Source of the DNA: Macrotis lagotis
Taxonomy: Eukaryota; Chordata; Mammalia; Peramelemorphia; Peramelidae
NCBI RefSeq assembly: GCF_037893015.1
Contig: NC_133666.1
Span: 622,920,148-622,984,147, forward strand
Direction of reading: 5' to 3'
DNA length: 64,000 nucleotides
In this document: positions 47,906-59,215 of the stretch, in pieces
Position numbering within the stretch: position 1 is the stretch's first letter
How the letters are laid out: every line of letters starts with the position of its first letter
The notes under the pieces: model-generated
The model's database searches: none
Seen by the model: the letters and a program-made list of their open reading frames with translations, nothing else
Told to the model about the DNA's origin: nothing
Program-made: the position numbers and the translations under genes

Positions 47906-48784
47906 AGAGACAGATTACAGTTTAATAGAAAGAAGAACTTTCTAATAGTTACAACTCTTCCCAAATGGAGAAGGCTGTCCTCAGAGGGATGAAAGTTGTT
48001 ATATATGGAGAGCATAAGATCAGACCTTGAACTAGAACCCCTCATTTTGCAGATGAAGTTGGAGGCTAAACGATTTGATCAAGTTCACATGGCAATAAGA
48101 GCAGATAGAAGCTGATGACCACTTGGGAATTATAGATTTAGAGCTGGAAGATATGACCATGGAGTCATCTACTTAAGAGGAAAATCAAATATTCTGCCTC
48201 CTTGACCTGACTCTGACCTCAGTATATACCATGATGCTTTCTGGATTGTAAGAGAAATTTTTATTCCACTACGAGTTGAGCTACATTCACCTTGCCAAGT
48301 TTTCTTCTTGTTTTGTAATTCTATAGTTATTCTTACACTAGCCTTCTAACAATTACAGGCCTAGAGACTTTAGAAAGTCATGGAATAACAAAGCTATATG
48401 GGACTTTATAGATTATTTGGTTGATAATTGATTATTTTGTTACTTTACAGAAGTAAAAGAGAAGGGTAGTACCTTTTTTATGGTCACAAAGTAAGTTAGT
48501 CTTAAAGCTGACACAGAATCTAGATATCCCACCCCAAAGAATATATTCCACAGCCCTATTTGAGTATGTCCTTAGAAATAGGACTCATAAGATTACTGAA
48601 ATGAGAAGAAATTCCATTGCTTCCTAACTACTGCAAGTTGTTACTAGTTACACTTTTCTGGGGAAAGGACCTTTGCTGTTGACACTGATGATCTTGATAT
48701 AGCTTCTTTATTGAGCTTTGAAAGATAAGTGCTTTAGGAACAGACCTTCACAAACTTGCTATAGTGAGGCCTGAGTCTGCTAAT

Positions 48785-49270
48785 AAATTCAATACAAGAA
48801 GTATTCATTAAGCATCTACACTCTGCCAGTCACTGTTCTAGGCACAGGGAGTAAAAAGACAAAAATAAAACAGCTTGCATTTTATTGAGGAGAATAATAT
48901 GTATGCAAAAAATTAAATATAACATATGTAATTTACAAGAGAGAACATTATCAATGAATAGATTTCCTGTAGGATATGGCTCTCAAGACAAATGTAAAGG
49001 AAGTTTAGGATCCTTTGAGGTAGAACTGGGATTTTCCCAACTATCTAATAGTCCCCTTTTTGCCTTAAGAACAGCCAGCCTCCCTGGTTCCATGGCTTTC
49101 TTTGTGGGGCTATGACCCTCAGTAGCATTTTTGAAGCATCAAAAGATGTTATGGCTCACAGATGGGAGTAGAGTGGTTGAAGAAAGCTTTCTGGAGACAA
49201 TGAATGTTAAAAATAGATTTATAAGGAGCTAATAAAGTGGTGTCAACAGTGAGGAAAGAACTTTTCATAT
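48785..49270 (-). mobile_element. L2 3' part, minus strand
   Basis: attcattaagcatctacact, ctgccagtcactgttctagg and acagcttgcattttattgag are the reversed L2 3' end, followed by weaker matches to about 49,270. Confidence 0.65.
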
Positions 49271-49339
49271 TGAGAGGCTGCAAATTTGAGATCTGTATTG
49301 GTCTCCCCAAAATTAATCTTTCCCCCTTAATCTTTCTAG

Positions 49340-49570
49340 GTTCCTGCCAGTTATACCACAGAAAGGCCAGGAAATTTGATAATGGAGGTTGAATGCCTGT
49401 CAGTTAGACTCCAGATGAGGAATCTTTTGTCTAATTGTTCCAGACCCAATGTGGTCTTAATTCCTCAAGGAGGAGCTTCTTGGTTGGTTTCTTTCCTCTT
49501 AGAGACCTAGACCCAAATTCCCTTTTTTCGGGGGTACCTATACCAGGTCTAGGGAATGACAACATATACA

Positions 49571-49622
<52 letters not shown>

Positions 49623-49640
49623 ATATAATATCCCTCTTTT
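49340..49640 (+). repeat. Repeat copy B of a local pair, with (TG)n
   Basis: Homologous to 47,620-47,905 in the same orientation, offset about 1,716 bp, with a (TG)n run at about 49,575-49,618. About one base in ten differs over the best 150 bp by eye. The copies do not bracket recognisable retroviral sequence, because the interval contains L2. Confidence 0.75.
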
Positions 49641-49950
49641 TAATCATTATAGCTAGGATGAGGGATTTTGCTTATTTTTGAATTTGGAAAATATTTTTGA
49701 AAGTCCTAATCCCTCCCAAAGTGTGACTATCCTTACTCTATTGACCCCAGCCCTCCTGCTGAGAAAAGGATTAACATATTCTTTTTTTTCTTTTCTGAGT
49801 TAACATGCATAAATTGGACTCTATCCACATTCTTAAATATACCTAAATGGCTTCACAGACTCAGTTTTACCACTTTCCTTTCCTGTCCTCTCACCTTTGG
49901 TCAGAGAATTAGAACTGTGCTGGAACTTCAACAAGGACATATTATTTCAG

Positions 49951-50077
49951 GAACCCATGATATTTGAGGCCATAGCTATATACCTCATCCGAGGTGAGTG
50001 GAACTACCCAGACCCTGCTCAGAAGAGCCTCTACAGGGATGTAATGCTGGAGAATTATGAGAACATGGTCTCTCTCG
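49951..50077 (+). CDS. KRAB-A box exon of a KRAB zinc-finger gene
   Basis: Exactly 127 bp, the classic KRAB-A exon length, bounded by atttcag and g/gtaagt. It encodes EPMIFEAIAIYLIRGEWNYP then DPAQKSLYRDVMLENYENMV then SL, ending in phase 1. KRAB-A normally recruits TRIM28 (KAP1) to silence target loci. The second half (DPAQK.LYRDVMLENYEN) is intact, but the first half has lost usual contact residues: AI stands where DV is expected and IRGEW where QEEW is expected. The preceding coding exon was not found. Translation could start at the internal Met in MIFEA, or upstream of the acceptor. Exon length, splice sites and the second half make the identity firm; whether it is still functional is doubtful. 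Confidence 0.85.
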
Positions 50078-50134
50078 GTAAGTTCTGTTATCTGGCTCTC
50101 AGTTCTAAGATTCTTCACTTCCTGTTTGGTAAAT

Positions 50135-50431
50135 GTGATTCAGTGGACAGCACTGGCCTTGCAGTCAAGAGGATGGGAATTTGAATGCAACCTCAGAAAT
50201 TTGACTTTTATTAACTGTAACTTTGGGCAAGTCACTTAACCCTGATTTGCTGCACATCTAGGGCCATCTCCTGATTCATATCTGGTCACTGGACCCAGAT
50301 AGCTCTGGAGGAGAAAGTGAGACCAGCGGATTTGTACATCATCCCTCTTACTCAAATCTAATTCATGTGCATCACCTCCTTGATATCATGCTCTTCTTCA
50401 AAAATGGAGGACAAACATTATTATTATTATA
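50135..50431 (+). mobile_element. Longer marsupial SINE (tRNA head plus extended 3' half)
   Basis: Head like the short SINE (cagtggacagcactggcctt), then the longer body: agggccatctcctgattcat, ggacccagatagctctggag and ggaggacaaacattatt. Same family as 59,905-60,220. Lies about 57 bp after the KRAB-A exon. Confidence 0.85.
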
Positions 50432-50689
50432 ACAGTGGGGTCTGATTGGCTATTTCTGGTTGTTTAAAAGGTTTAGGAATCAGAAATCATTAGTCTTGTT
50501 GAGACTCAAACATAAGATGTTTTTGTTCTTTTTTCTCATTCCACAAGGCTGATCTGCTGAAAACTAAAAATAGGCAACTTCCTTAATGATCCCTGGAATT
50601 ATAATTTCTTCTTCTTCGAGTTTTCTATAAGAAACTTGACTTTTCTACCTTAATCTTAGAATTCTTTTCGGTGTCCATTGGAAATGTTG

Positions 50690-52005
50690 CAGGCACCAGC
50701 ATCTATCCAGTCACCTTAGAGAAATCCTTGACTTCTCTCCTCCTTATACCTCATATCCGGTCAGCACCAAGTCTTGCTGCCCTGAATCTCTAGGAGGACC
50801 TTTCCCCAGGTCCATGTGCCCTTCAGCTCCATGATCCCTCTTCTCATTTCCTGTTCTGAACATATTTGATTACCTCTCACCTAGGCCCTTTGAAGTTCTG
50901 AGAGGCAGTGAGATATAGTGTAGTTAGAACTAGGTTCCAGTCCTGCCTTTCATTCTCAATAGCTGAGTGAGCATGGTCTAGTCACTTAGCCCCTCTGAAC
51001 CTTGGTTTCATCATCTGTGAAATGGATATAAAACCTGTAGCATTTACTTTATAGAATGATCAAATGTGACCATGTCTGAATCATGCTTTGTAGACTTCAA
51101 AATATACCATCAGCTATTATTACATAAATATCAGATACTATTGTTGCTCTACTTTCTTTCCCTCTTCCTAGCCTTCTTGGACTTGCCTGTCTTAGATGCC
51201 ATCACATGACATTGCTCTGGTTTGCTTCTAGTACTCTTTCCTTGAGGACAAAGACTGTTTTATTTTTGTCTTTGTCTCCTGGACCCAGCACCGTATTTGG
51301 AATGTGGTAAGGCACTTTATAAATACTGACGGGTTTAAAGATACAATTTTCACTTGATTTTTGTAATTTTCTTCTTTTCTCTTTTCACTTCAAAACCACC
51401 TTGTTCACTTCTCCATCTAATTGCTCTCCCTCCAGCCTTTTTCTTCTCTAATCCATCCTTCACACAACTTCCAAATTGATCTTCCTAACACAGCATTGTG
51501 GTCCTCTGCTCCAGTAACTCCCTATTATCCAAGATACAATATCTCTCTTTGACCTTTTAAAGCCTTTTATAAGATGACTTCAGTCTGGTCTTCCAGGTTT
51601 ATTTATTATGGTTTTCCAGGGAGAGTGGTCTATTGGTCAGTTTTCTGTACTTGTCATTCCATCTCTTTACTTTTGCATAGTCTGTACTCTGTGCTTCCAT
51701 GGCTAGAATGCATTCATGTCCTTCCAACTTCAATATTGTAGAATCCATCCTCAGGGCTCATCTTAGGACTCACTTCTTGCAGGATGCTAATCATGATCCT
51801 CCCCAGTTTTTCAGACCTCTCTATCCATCCCCATTACTTCATATCTGATTTATATGTATGTTATGTGCATATATGTTCCCTATTCCAATAGAATATAAAC
51901 TCCTTGAGGTCAGTGACTTCTTTGTTTTTGTCTTTGTATCTTCAGCACCTAGCATGGTTTTTAACACACCTTAATAAATGCTTGCTGAATTGGCTGTACC
52001 CAGAG
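50690..52005 (+). mobile_element. L2 fragments, plus strand, interrupted
   Basis: An L2 segment at about 50,690-50,800 (ccttgacttctctcctcctt), a MIR-like SINE at about 50,905-51,080, an L2 tail at about 51,180-51,340 (cttgaggacaaagactgttt), then a longer L2 3' end at about 51,410-52,000 ending aataaatgcttgctgaattg. These are at least two L2 copies. Confidence 0.7.
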
Positions 52006-52289
52006 GTGGGAATTTCCTGTTCTCTTAATAGGAGGAGAACACATAAAACTATTGGTTTTCTGTGACATGACTTCCCTTCTCTTCCTTCCTTTGTTCTCCA
52101 AGGCTTCCCACATACAAGTATAGTCCTTAGAGGACTTGCAGCATATTCCTAAAGCCTTAGTGAACTTTCTCTACATCTCTATTCATAGTTTCTTCCCTGT
52201 CTGTTCTCTTACAGATCAAAAGTCTGTCAGGACTAGCTGGGAGCATCTCTGTGTTCAGGACAAACTATTATTTCCTTCCCTATGAACAG

Positions 52290-52394
52290 GATTTCCAGTA
52301 TCTAAACTTGATGCAATCTCTCAGCTGGAGCAAGGGGAAGAGCCACGAGTTGTGCAAACACAGGAGAAAGTGACCTTGAAAGGAGATTGTTCAG
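52290..52394 (+). CDS. KRAB-B box exon
   Basis: A 105-bp exon with a good acceptor (cttccctatgaacag) and a consensus g/gtaagt donor. Its phase matches the KRAB-A exon: the G from KRAB-A completes a Gly codon, giving G-FPVSKLDAISQLEQGEEPRV then VQTQEKVTLKGDCS. The FPVSK.D.ISQLEQGEEP core is the standard B box. It ends in phase 1, ready for a finger exon. No stop or frame change lies within it. The next recognisable exon-like sequence, 6.4 kb on, is a wrecked finger array. Confidence 0.88.
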
Positions 52395-52636
52395 GTAAGT
52401 GTGTGAGAATAATTGCTTCATTTGGTTATTGAACAGGCCTTTCTTTTTTTTCCCATTATTTTTTTATTTAATATTTATTCTCATTTCGTACAAATAATTT
52501 TTTTACATTAATAAAATATTCTTGTTTAAGAGTAAATGAAATACCCTCTCCCCCCATAAATATAGATTTGCTTGAGCGATAAAGTAAAGGGGAGAGAAAA
52601 AAATTAAAATAAAAAAAATAATAGTAATAATTGTAG

Positions 52637-52783
52637 GTATGGCCAGGTGGTGCAATGGACGGAGCACCAGTCCTGGAGCCATGAGCACCTGAGCCCACAT
52701 CTGGCCCCATACACCCAACAATCACCCAGCCGTGTGAAATGCAAGCCACCCGAACCCCACTTCCCTGCAAAAACCAAAAAAAA
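52637..52783 (+). repeat. SINE-like module 1 in the HAL1-like element
   Basis: tatggccaggtggtgcaatg, gagcaccagtcctggagcca and cttccctgcaaaaacc follow the tRNA-SINE order but are GC-shifted and diverged. Plus strand, so antisense to the host element. Confidence 0.75.
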
Positions 52784-52815
52784 GACCCAAAATAAAATAA
52801 AATAGTAATAATAGT

Positions 52816-52955
52816 AGGGGTGGCTGGGTGGAGGACAGAGCATTAGCCCTTGAGCCAGTAGCACCCGAGTCCAAATCTGGCCTCAGACACCTAACGATCA
52901 CCCTGCTATGCTGCCCCAGAAAGGCCACCCAGCCCCATTTGCCCTGCACCCCTCC
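52816..52955 (+). repeat. SINE-like module 2 in the HAL1-like element
   Basis: ggggtggctgggtggaggac, cattagcccttgagccagta, ccaaatctggcctcagacac and ccccatttgccctgca are again the SINE order, in the same orientation as module 1. Confidence 0.75.
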
Positions 52956-53164
52956 AAATAATAATAATAAAAAATGTGCTTGAGTCTTTTTTTCCAACAC
53001 CAACAACTCTGTCATGGGTGGATCACATTCTTTATGATAAGTCCATGGCAAAAGTTACTTCCATATTTTTCCACCGTTGCCATTGCTGATCGCAACTACC
53101 ACTTTTTGTATTTCTTCACTACCATGTACTATATTTTCTCTCTCCATTCACTCTGACTCTGCTG

Positions 53165-53315
53165 TAGAGTAGCTGAGTGGCACAGCGGACAGATCCCCAG
53201 CTCTGGGGCCAAGAGGCCCTGAGCCCCCATACCACCCCTTAGGCCCAGCATCCACCTGGCCCTATGGTCCAGGACAGGCCATCCAATCCCAGCCCCTTGC
53301 AAGAAGTAAAAAAGA
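53165..53315 (+). repeat. SINE-like module 3 in the HAL1-like element
   Basis: agagtagctgagtggcacag, cagctctggggccaagaggc and ccaatcccagccccttgcaa. The most diverged of the three. Same orientation. Confidence 0.65.
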
Positions 53316-55479
53316 AAATGTGTTATATCTGACCACTCTCCCCCCATGGTCCATCCTCCCCTCCATCACACACACCCCCCTTCCCCCTGTCCCCCCCCTT
53401 CTTACTCCAGATGTCTATACCCCATTGAATATATATGCTGTTTCCTCTCCTAACCACCTGTGATGAGAGTGAAGATTCCTTCATTCCCCCTTGCCTTCCC
53501 CCTCCCATATCACTGTAATAACTCATTGTAATAAAGAAGAATCTTATTATATGAAATATCTTGGCCTATTTCCCCTCTCCTTTTTCTTTCTCCCATTACA
53601 TTTCCCTTTTTTCTATTGACTCCATTTTTACACCATATTTTATCTTCAAATTCAGCTTTCTCCTGTGCTTCAACTATAAAAGCTCCCTCTACCTGCTCTA
53701 TTAACTGAGAAGGTTCATATGAGTATTATCAGTGTCATTTTTCTATACAGGAATACATGAAGTTCATCATCAAGTTCCTCATATTTTCCCCTTCTCCTCC
53801 AATCTCCATGCTTCACCTGAGTCCTGTATCTGAAGATCAAACCTTCTGTTCAGCTCTGGCCATTCCAACAGGAACATTTGAAATTCCCCTGGTTCATTGA
53901 AAGTCCATCTTTTTCCCTGGAAGAGGATATTCAGCCTTGCTGGGTAGTTCATTCTTGGCTGCATTCTAAGCTCTTTTGCCTTCCAGCATGTTATATTCTA
54001 AGCCCTACGAGCTTCCAATGTAGTTGCTGCTAAGTCCTGTGTGATCCTGACCGCAGCTCCACGATATTTGAACTGTGTCCTTCTGGCTGCTTGTAATATT
54101 TTCTCTTTGACTTGGGAGTTCTGGAATTTGGCTATAATATTCCTAGGGGTTGGTTTTTTGGGATCTCTTTCTCTGGGGGATCAGTGGATTCTCTCCATTT
54201 CTATTTTGCCCTCTGCTTCTAGAATATCAGGGCAATTTTCCTGTAGTAATTCTTTGAAAATGATGTCAAGGCTCTTTTCCTGATCATGACTTTCAGGTAT
54301 TCCAGTAATTTTTAAATTATCTTTCCTAAGTCTGTTTTCCATATCAGTTGTTTTTTTAATGAAATATTTCACATTTTCTTCCAATTTTTCATTTTTTTTG
54401 GTTGTGAATTATTGATTCCTGATTTCTAGTGAATTCATCAATCTCCCTGAATTCTATTCTTTGTCTGAAGGATTTGTTCTCCTCAGAGAGTTTTCTTATC
54501 TCTTTTTCCATCTGGTCAATTTTTCTTCTTAAAACATTCTTCTCCTCAATAACTTTTTGAACTGTTTTATCCATTTGACCTAAGCTGGTTTTTAGCATGC
54601 TATTTTCTTCAGCATTTTTTTGGATTTCCTTGACTAGGCTGCTGACTTCATTTTCATGTGTTTCCTGCATCTCTCTCCTTTCTTTTCCCAGTTTTTCTTC
54701 TAACTCCCTCATTTGATTTTCAAAGTCTTTTGTGAGCTCTGTCATAGCCTGAGCCCAATTTCTGTTTTTCTTGGAGTCTTTAGATGCAGGAGCTTGTGCT
54801 TCCTCATCTTCAGACTGAGTATTTTGATCCTTCTTGGGCTCATATGCAAAATATTTCTCAATGGTGTTCCTCTTTTTTCTCTGCTTGCTCATTTTCCCAA
54901 CCTAAGCCTGTTTTTGGGGGTGCTTCCTGAGCTTTTGGGACACTCCCACAAGGGTCTCAGTGTGTGAGTCTCTGTGCTCCCTCCTGGTCTGTGAGTGACC
55001 ATATATGCCCCTCCTCTGCCACGGGGCTGAAGTGGGGGGTGGCCCTGCTGTTCTATGGTGGGGCCTAGACTGCGATCAGGATCTGAATGTGGTCAGAGCC
55101 CCAGAGTCCTGTTCCAGGGACAGAGCTCAGCAGTCTCTCTCTCTTCACTCCCCTCCCTAGGTTCAATGGGCTCATTCTCTGGGGCTCTGCCTGCTTCTGT
55201 TTCCTGGAACTGGGCTGGCCACACTGCTCTCTGTGTGATCTGAGGTCTGGGCTTCATGTGCTCACTCTGGCAGAGGTCCCCCCCCCCAACCGTTGTTCCC
55301 CCAATTTGTGCCTGGTGCTTCCCAGGGTGTACCTCCGGAAACTCCCCCGTAGCTGTGAGCTGCGGCTCCCAGCACCCTAGGGCTGCCTCCGGGAGGCTGA
55401 AGTTCTTTCAGTCTGGCAGGCCACCCCTCTAGCAGGCAACCCCTCCAACCCTGGGGGGCAAGAGCCTCCAGGCCTTTCT

Positions 55480-58400
55480 GATATGCTTAGCATGATATTA
55501 GCCATGATTATTGAATTAGATTTACTTTAATTAGTAGAGACAGATTCTGCTTCAAAGGAGGTCATTCTGATTGAGGAAATAGAACAGGAAAAATGAACTC
55601 TTCAGAGAACAAATGATGACGATGTATAGAGGCCCACCAGTCCTGCCTGTGTCTATAGGGGCTGAGGAGGTAAATTCAGCCTTAGAATGATTAGAGCAAA
55701 GGAGGCATAGGCAGGTTCCTTGGAGAGGATTTGATGTCAATTCAAAGTCAAAGGATTATAAGATTGAAGAGTTGGGAATGACTTTAGAAGTCATCTTGGC
55801 CAATTCCTTAATTTTACAGGAATTGAGATTAGGTGAGAGGTTCTATGTCATTTATGTATGTCATGTTCCTCAGGATAATATAACCTCAGTAGGGCTGGAT
55901 TCTGTTTAATTTTTATTTTTGTAACCAAGTGTCTGGCCTATAGGTACAGGGTCTGCATTTGTGGTTTCACTGATGCAAGGAACCTCAGAATGAGTAATTG
56001 CTTCTACCAGTGCAGATAAACACTTTCTCTCTAACTTACAGTCTTGCCTAATGTGCTGAAAAGCAAGAGCTTAATAAATGTTGACTTGAATTATGTTATT
56101 TACTCTTCCATGGCATACTTTCTGGGCTTCCCACTTTTAACATACTTACATCCTTTGTTGGATTGCCATATTATAGGTCTTTTTTAGCTCTGACAGCTGA
56201 TCTTGATATTCATTGGTCTACATGACCCTTAAGTCTCTTAGCCCCTCTGATTCTTAGTTTCCCCATAATGCAAAATGGGGATATTAAATAACAATGGGGA
56301 TAAATAAGTAATAATAATAATATGTGGATAATAAATAATAATACAACTTACCTCATAGTCTTGTGGGAAAAGGGCTATGTAAATCTTAAAATGCTCAGTA
56401 TATATGAGTTATTAGTATGATTAGACCTTCATAAGATGGTGATGTCAGATCATATCCTGGCATCCCAGTGGTGATTGGTTTTTTAGTAATGACGAACCAG
56501 ATAATCCACATTACCCTTAGCCAACCCCAGGTACCATTTGAAAGCTTATCTGAGAATCTTCACAGCAATCTTATTTTGAAGGCTTCTCTGTTGAGGTGCT
56601 AGATATTTATAAGTATATTTTATACATATATATATATATATTTACATCTATTTATATCTAATTCTTAGATATCCAAACATACCTACTGGTACATCTCACC
56701 CACTGCTTTCTTAACTCTGAATTCTTGTCAACACAAAAACACTACCTATGTGAGTTTATAAGACAAACAGTTTAACCTCTTTGAGCTGTAGTTTCCTAAT
56801 CTTTAAAATGAAGGGATTGGAGTAGATGTATCCTCAGATCCCTTCCAGCTTTAGGACCTACGATCCTGGGATTATCCTCTCTTTCTTCACATTTGCCTTT
56901 TCACTTTGTGTTTCTCATTAAAGATTGTGCACTGTGGAGTATACCATACTCATTAATTTTAAACTATATCTACTTGGAAAAAATAATATTAATAACACTC
57001 AATAATTTTATGACCCAGAGTGAATCTGAGATGTGAATCTACTCCTCTGAGGGGCAGGAAGAAGGGACAGTGCAGTAGAACTAGCATCAGAGGAGAAAGT
57101 AAAGGGCAGGCCACTAAACAGGAGATAGTGGCATCTCATCCAGCCTTGGTTTTGCTTAACCTGCTTCATGCTCTACTACAAAGGACCCAGCCATAAAACC
57201 AATCCTTAAGCTTAAATTACAGATCCAAGTTACTGGCTTCCATATCTGCTGTGTTTTATGGGCATCTGAAGATTCTTAAGGTAGACTGTTTTTGACCATG
57301 GGTGAATTTTGCTTTAATCATTGATTTTAGAATCTGATACCTGAGTCAAAAATAACATCCCATATAATAACTTTGTGATTTGTATGACCTTATGTTTTCC
57401 TCAGGATGACTTAAAATCAGTTTTAGCCTTAGAAGAGCCCATAGCAACCATCTGACCCAGACTTTTCATTTTACTGATGATTTCCTATTGATCTTGGTAT
57501 CCCCAAGATCAATCCCTGTTCCTGGTACATAGTAGATACTTGTTAAACTATTGTTTGTTCAGTCATTCAGTGACTTGGGCCCTGGTCTTGTCTGAATCAA
57601 CTCTCATTCAAGACCCTCTTCACTATTGCCTTTAGTCCTGTGGAATTACTGAACTAGTCCTGGACAAGTAAATCTTGCTCCCATAAGGATTTTGACCAAG
57701 TTAGGAAACCTGGGGTTGAATCTTGTCTCCCACATTTACTGTCTGTTTGACCATGGACAAATTACTCAACCTCCCAGAGCTTCAATTTCCTCATCTTCAA
57801 AATGAATCTAGCAATATTTGCACTGCCTACTTCACAGGATTGGCAGAAAGAAAATGGTTTGCAAACCTTAAAGCACTAGAGAAAAATGAGTTATTATTCC
57901 TAGATTGAGAAAGAAATGTGGCATAATAGGTATATAAATCCAGCCCCTGAATCCAGCTTCTGATATAACTTGGATATGAGTAAGGACAAGTCACTAAGAC
58001 ATTACAAAAGAATAGCTGATATGCAGATTCCATACTATGGGGTTCATTTTAGCAAATGATAAAGTCAAAGGTCTGGGCAAAAAATAATTCTTAGGTAACT
58101 GCTCACCTGTCTGGCAGCTGACCCAGCCTTCCTTTATATGTTCATCTCATCCCTCTTGGCTTAGTGAAATAGTGTGATAGAGAGTGCTGGGGCTGGTTTG
58201 CTATTGGTTTTGTTAGTGTAGAATTTCTACCTCTAGCAATTTCTGGAAACTTCTATCTAGTGATATATTTACTCTGTTACTCTAACCAACTGATTCTCCA
58301 ACTATTTGATCTCAGAATCCCTTCAGAATCTGAAAAATTATTGAGGACTCTATCCCCAAAAGAGCTTTTATTTTTGTGGGTTACATATTTACCTATATTT

Positions 58401-58630
58401 ACTGTATTACATATTAAAATGTCTTAAATATAAGTATGAAAATATTTTTACTTTGAGGATACCCTGAAAAAATATTCAGAAACCTCAAGATTCTCTGGAC
58501 CAAACCTCAAGAATTATTGCTCTCTATACATTCTGTCATATTAGAGAATCTATCCCTATACCTTCTATACATGTAGACCTGGTAGCTTGAGTTTTCTTTA
58601 ACTGAGCCTCTGAGAGACCCACTAAATGTG
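55480..58630. other. Presumed KRAB gene intron, old repeats
   Basis: MIR-like pieces at about 55,740-55,850, 56,750-56,870 and 57,710-57,850, L2 tails near 56,060-56,100 and 57,480-57,570, and a (TA)n run near 56,622-56,642. No exon recognised. Confidence 0.5.
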
Positions 58631-58633
58631 ATC

Positions 58634-58740
58634 TTTTGTTTTGTTTTGTGTTTGCAAGGAAGTGGGGTTAAAGTGACTTGCTCAAGGTCATACAGCTAGG
58701 TAATTATTAAGTGTCTGAGGCCGGATTTTAACTAAGGTCA
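58634..58740 (-). mobile_element. Truncated tRNA-derived SINE abutting the finger array
   Basis: tgcaaggaagtggggttaaa, ctcaaggtcatacagctagg and taattattaagtgtctgagg are the SINE tail half in minus orientation. It stops at ttaactaaggtc, where the zinc-finger text starts at once. Confidence 0.85.
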
Positions 58741-59215
58741 AATAATGGAGAGAAACTTATTTATGTAATGAATGTGGAAAATCTTTCCATCAGGACTCTC
58801 AACTTCTATTTCATCAGAGAACCCACAATGGTGAGAAACCCTTTCAGTGTAACATATATGGGAAAAACTTCATTGCTCGTGCATCTCTTATTCAGCACCA
58901 GAGAATTCAAACTGAAGAGAAGCCCTATGAGTGTAATGAATGTGAGAAAGCCTTCCATATATGCTCAGAATTTATTTGGCATCAAAGGGTACATAATGGA
59001 GAAAAACCATATGTATGTAATCAATGTGAAAAATCCTTCAGCATCCACTCTTGCTTTATCTAACACCAGAGAATTCACACAGGTGAGAAACCTTATGAAT
59101 GCAATGAATGTGAGGAAACATTATGAGTGTAAAGAATGAAGGAAATCTTTTTGTCACAGAATATCCCTCATTCAACATCAGAGAGTTTACATTGGAGAGA
59201 GACCCTATGAAAAAG
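58741..59215 (+). pseudogene. Degenerate C2H2 zinc-finger array
   Basis: About six finger remnants in Krueppel spacing. Reading from 58,764: [20 protein letters not shown] is intact in ligands. The second finger has Tyr for its second Cys and Gln for its last His (CNIYGK...HQRIQ). The third ([20 protein letters not shown]) is intact. The fourth has an in-frame TAA at 59,061-59,063 (HSCFI-stop-HQRIH). The fifth collapses after CNECEE. The sixth keeps RISLIQHQRVYIGERP. The linker before the first finger is one base short, so it is out of frame with what precedes. A SINE abuts the 5' side, so upstream exon sequence is missing. This is a host KRAB-type zinc-finger relic, possibly the finger exon of the KRAB exons above. 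Confidence 0.88.

Larger units (their letters stand above)
52445..55468 (-). mobile_element. HAL1-like half-LINE (ORF1 only) with target-site duplication
   Basis: Minus strand, 5' to 3': a GC-rich L1-type 5'UTR (about 55,468-54,895), ORF1 (54,892 to about 53,770) and a 3' part ending in an A tail at 52,445. The 11-bp duplication caggcctttct (52,434-52,444 and 55,469-55,479) shows one insertion event with both ends kept. ORF1 starts MSKQRKKRNTIEKYFAYEPK, has a long coiled coil (about residues 45-150), then RKDNLKITGIPES and a C-terminal domain with PRNIIAKFQNSQVKEKILQA. It has a frameshift near 54,387 and at least two later stops. No endonuclease or reverse transcriptase follows ORF1, which is what defines HAL1 elements. 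An ORF2 deletion of an ordinary L1 is the alternative. It inserted in the KRAB gene 39 bp after the KRAB-B exon, antisense to the gene. Confidence 0.8.

Noticed and set aside
47620-49640. The 47.7/49.4 kb repeat pair as LTRs of one retrovirus
   Set aside because: The interval between them is L2 and unassigned sequence with no retroviral genes, primer-binding site or polypurine tract. Left as an open observation.
52468-53526. Several minus-strand frames of 60-109 codons (Gly/Trp/Leu-rich)
   Set aside because: They are antisense translations of the SINE-like modules in the HAL1-like element.
58768-59139. 123-codon frame starting [10 protein letters not shown]
   Set aside because: Out of frame with the zinc fingers; the finger pattern is read one frame over, where it is broken.
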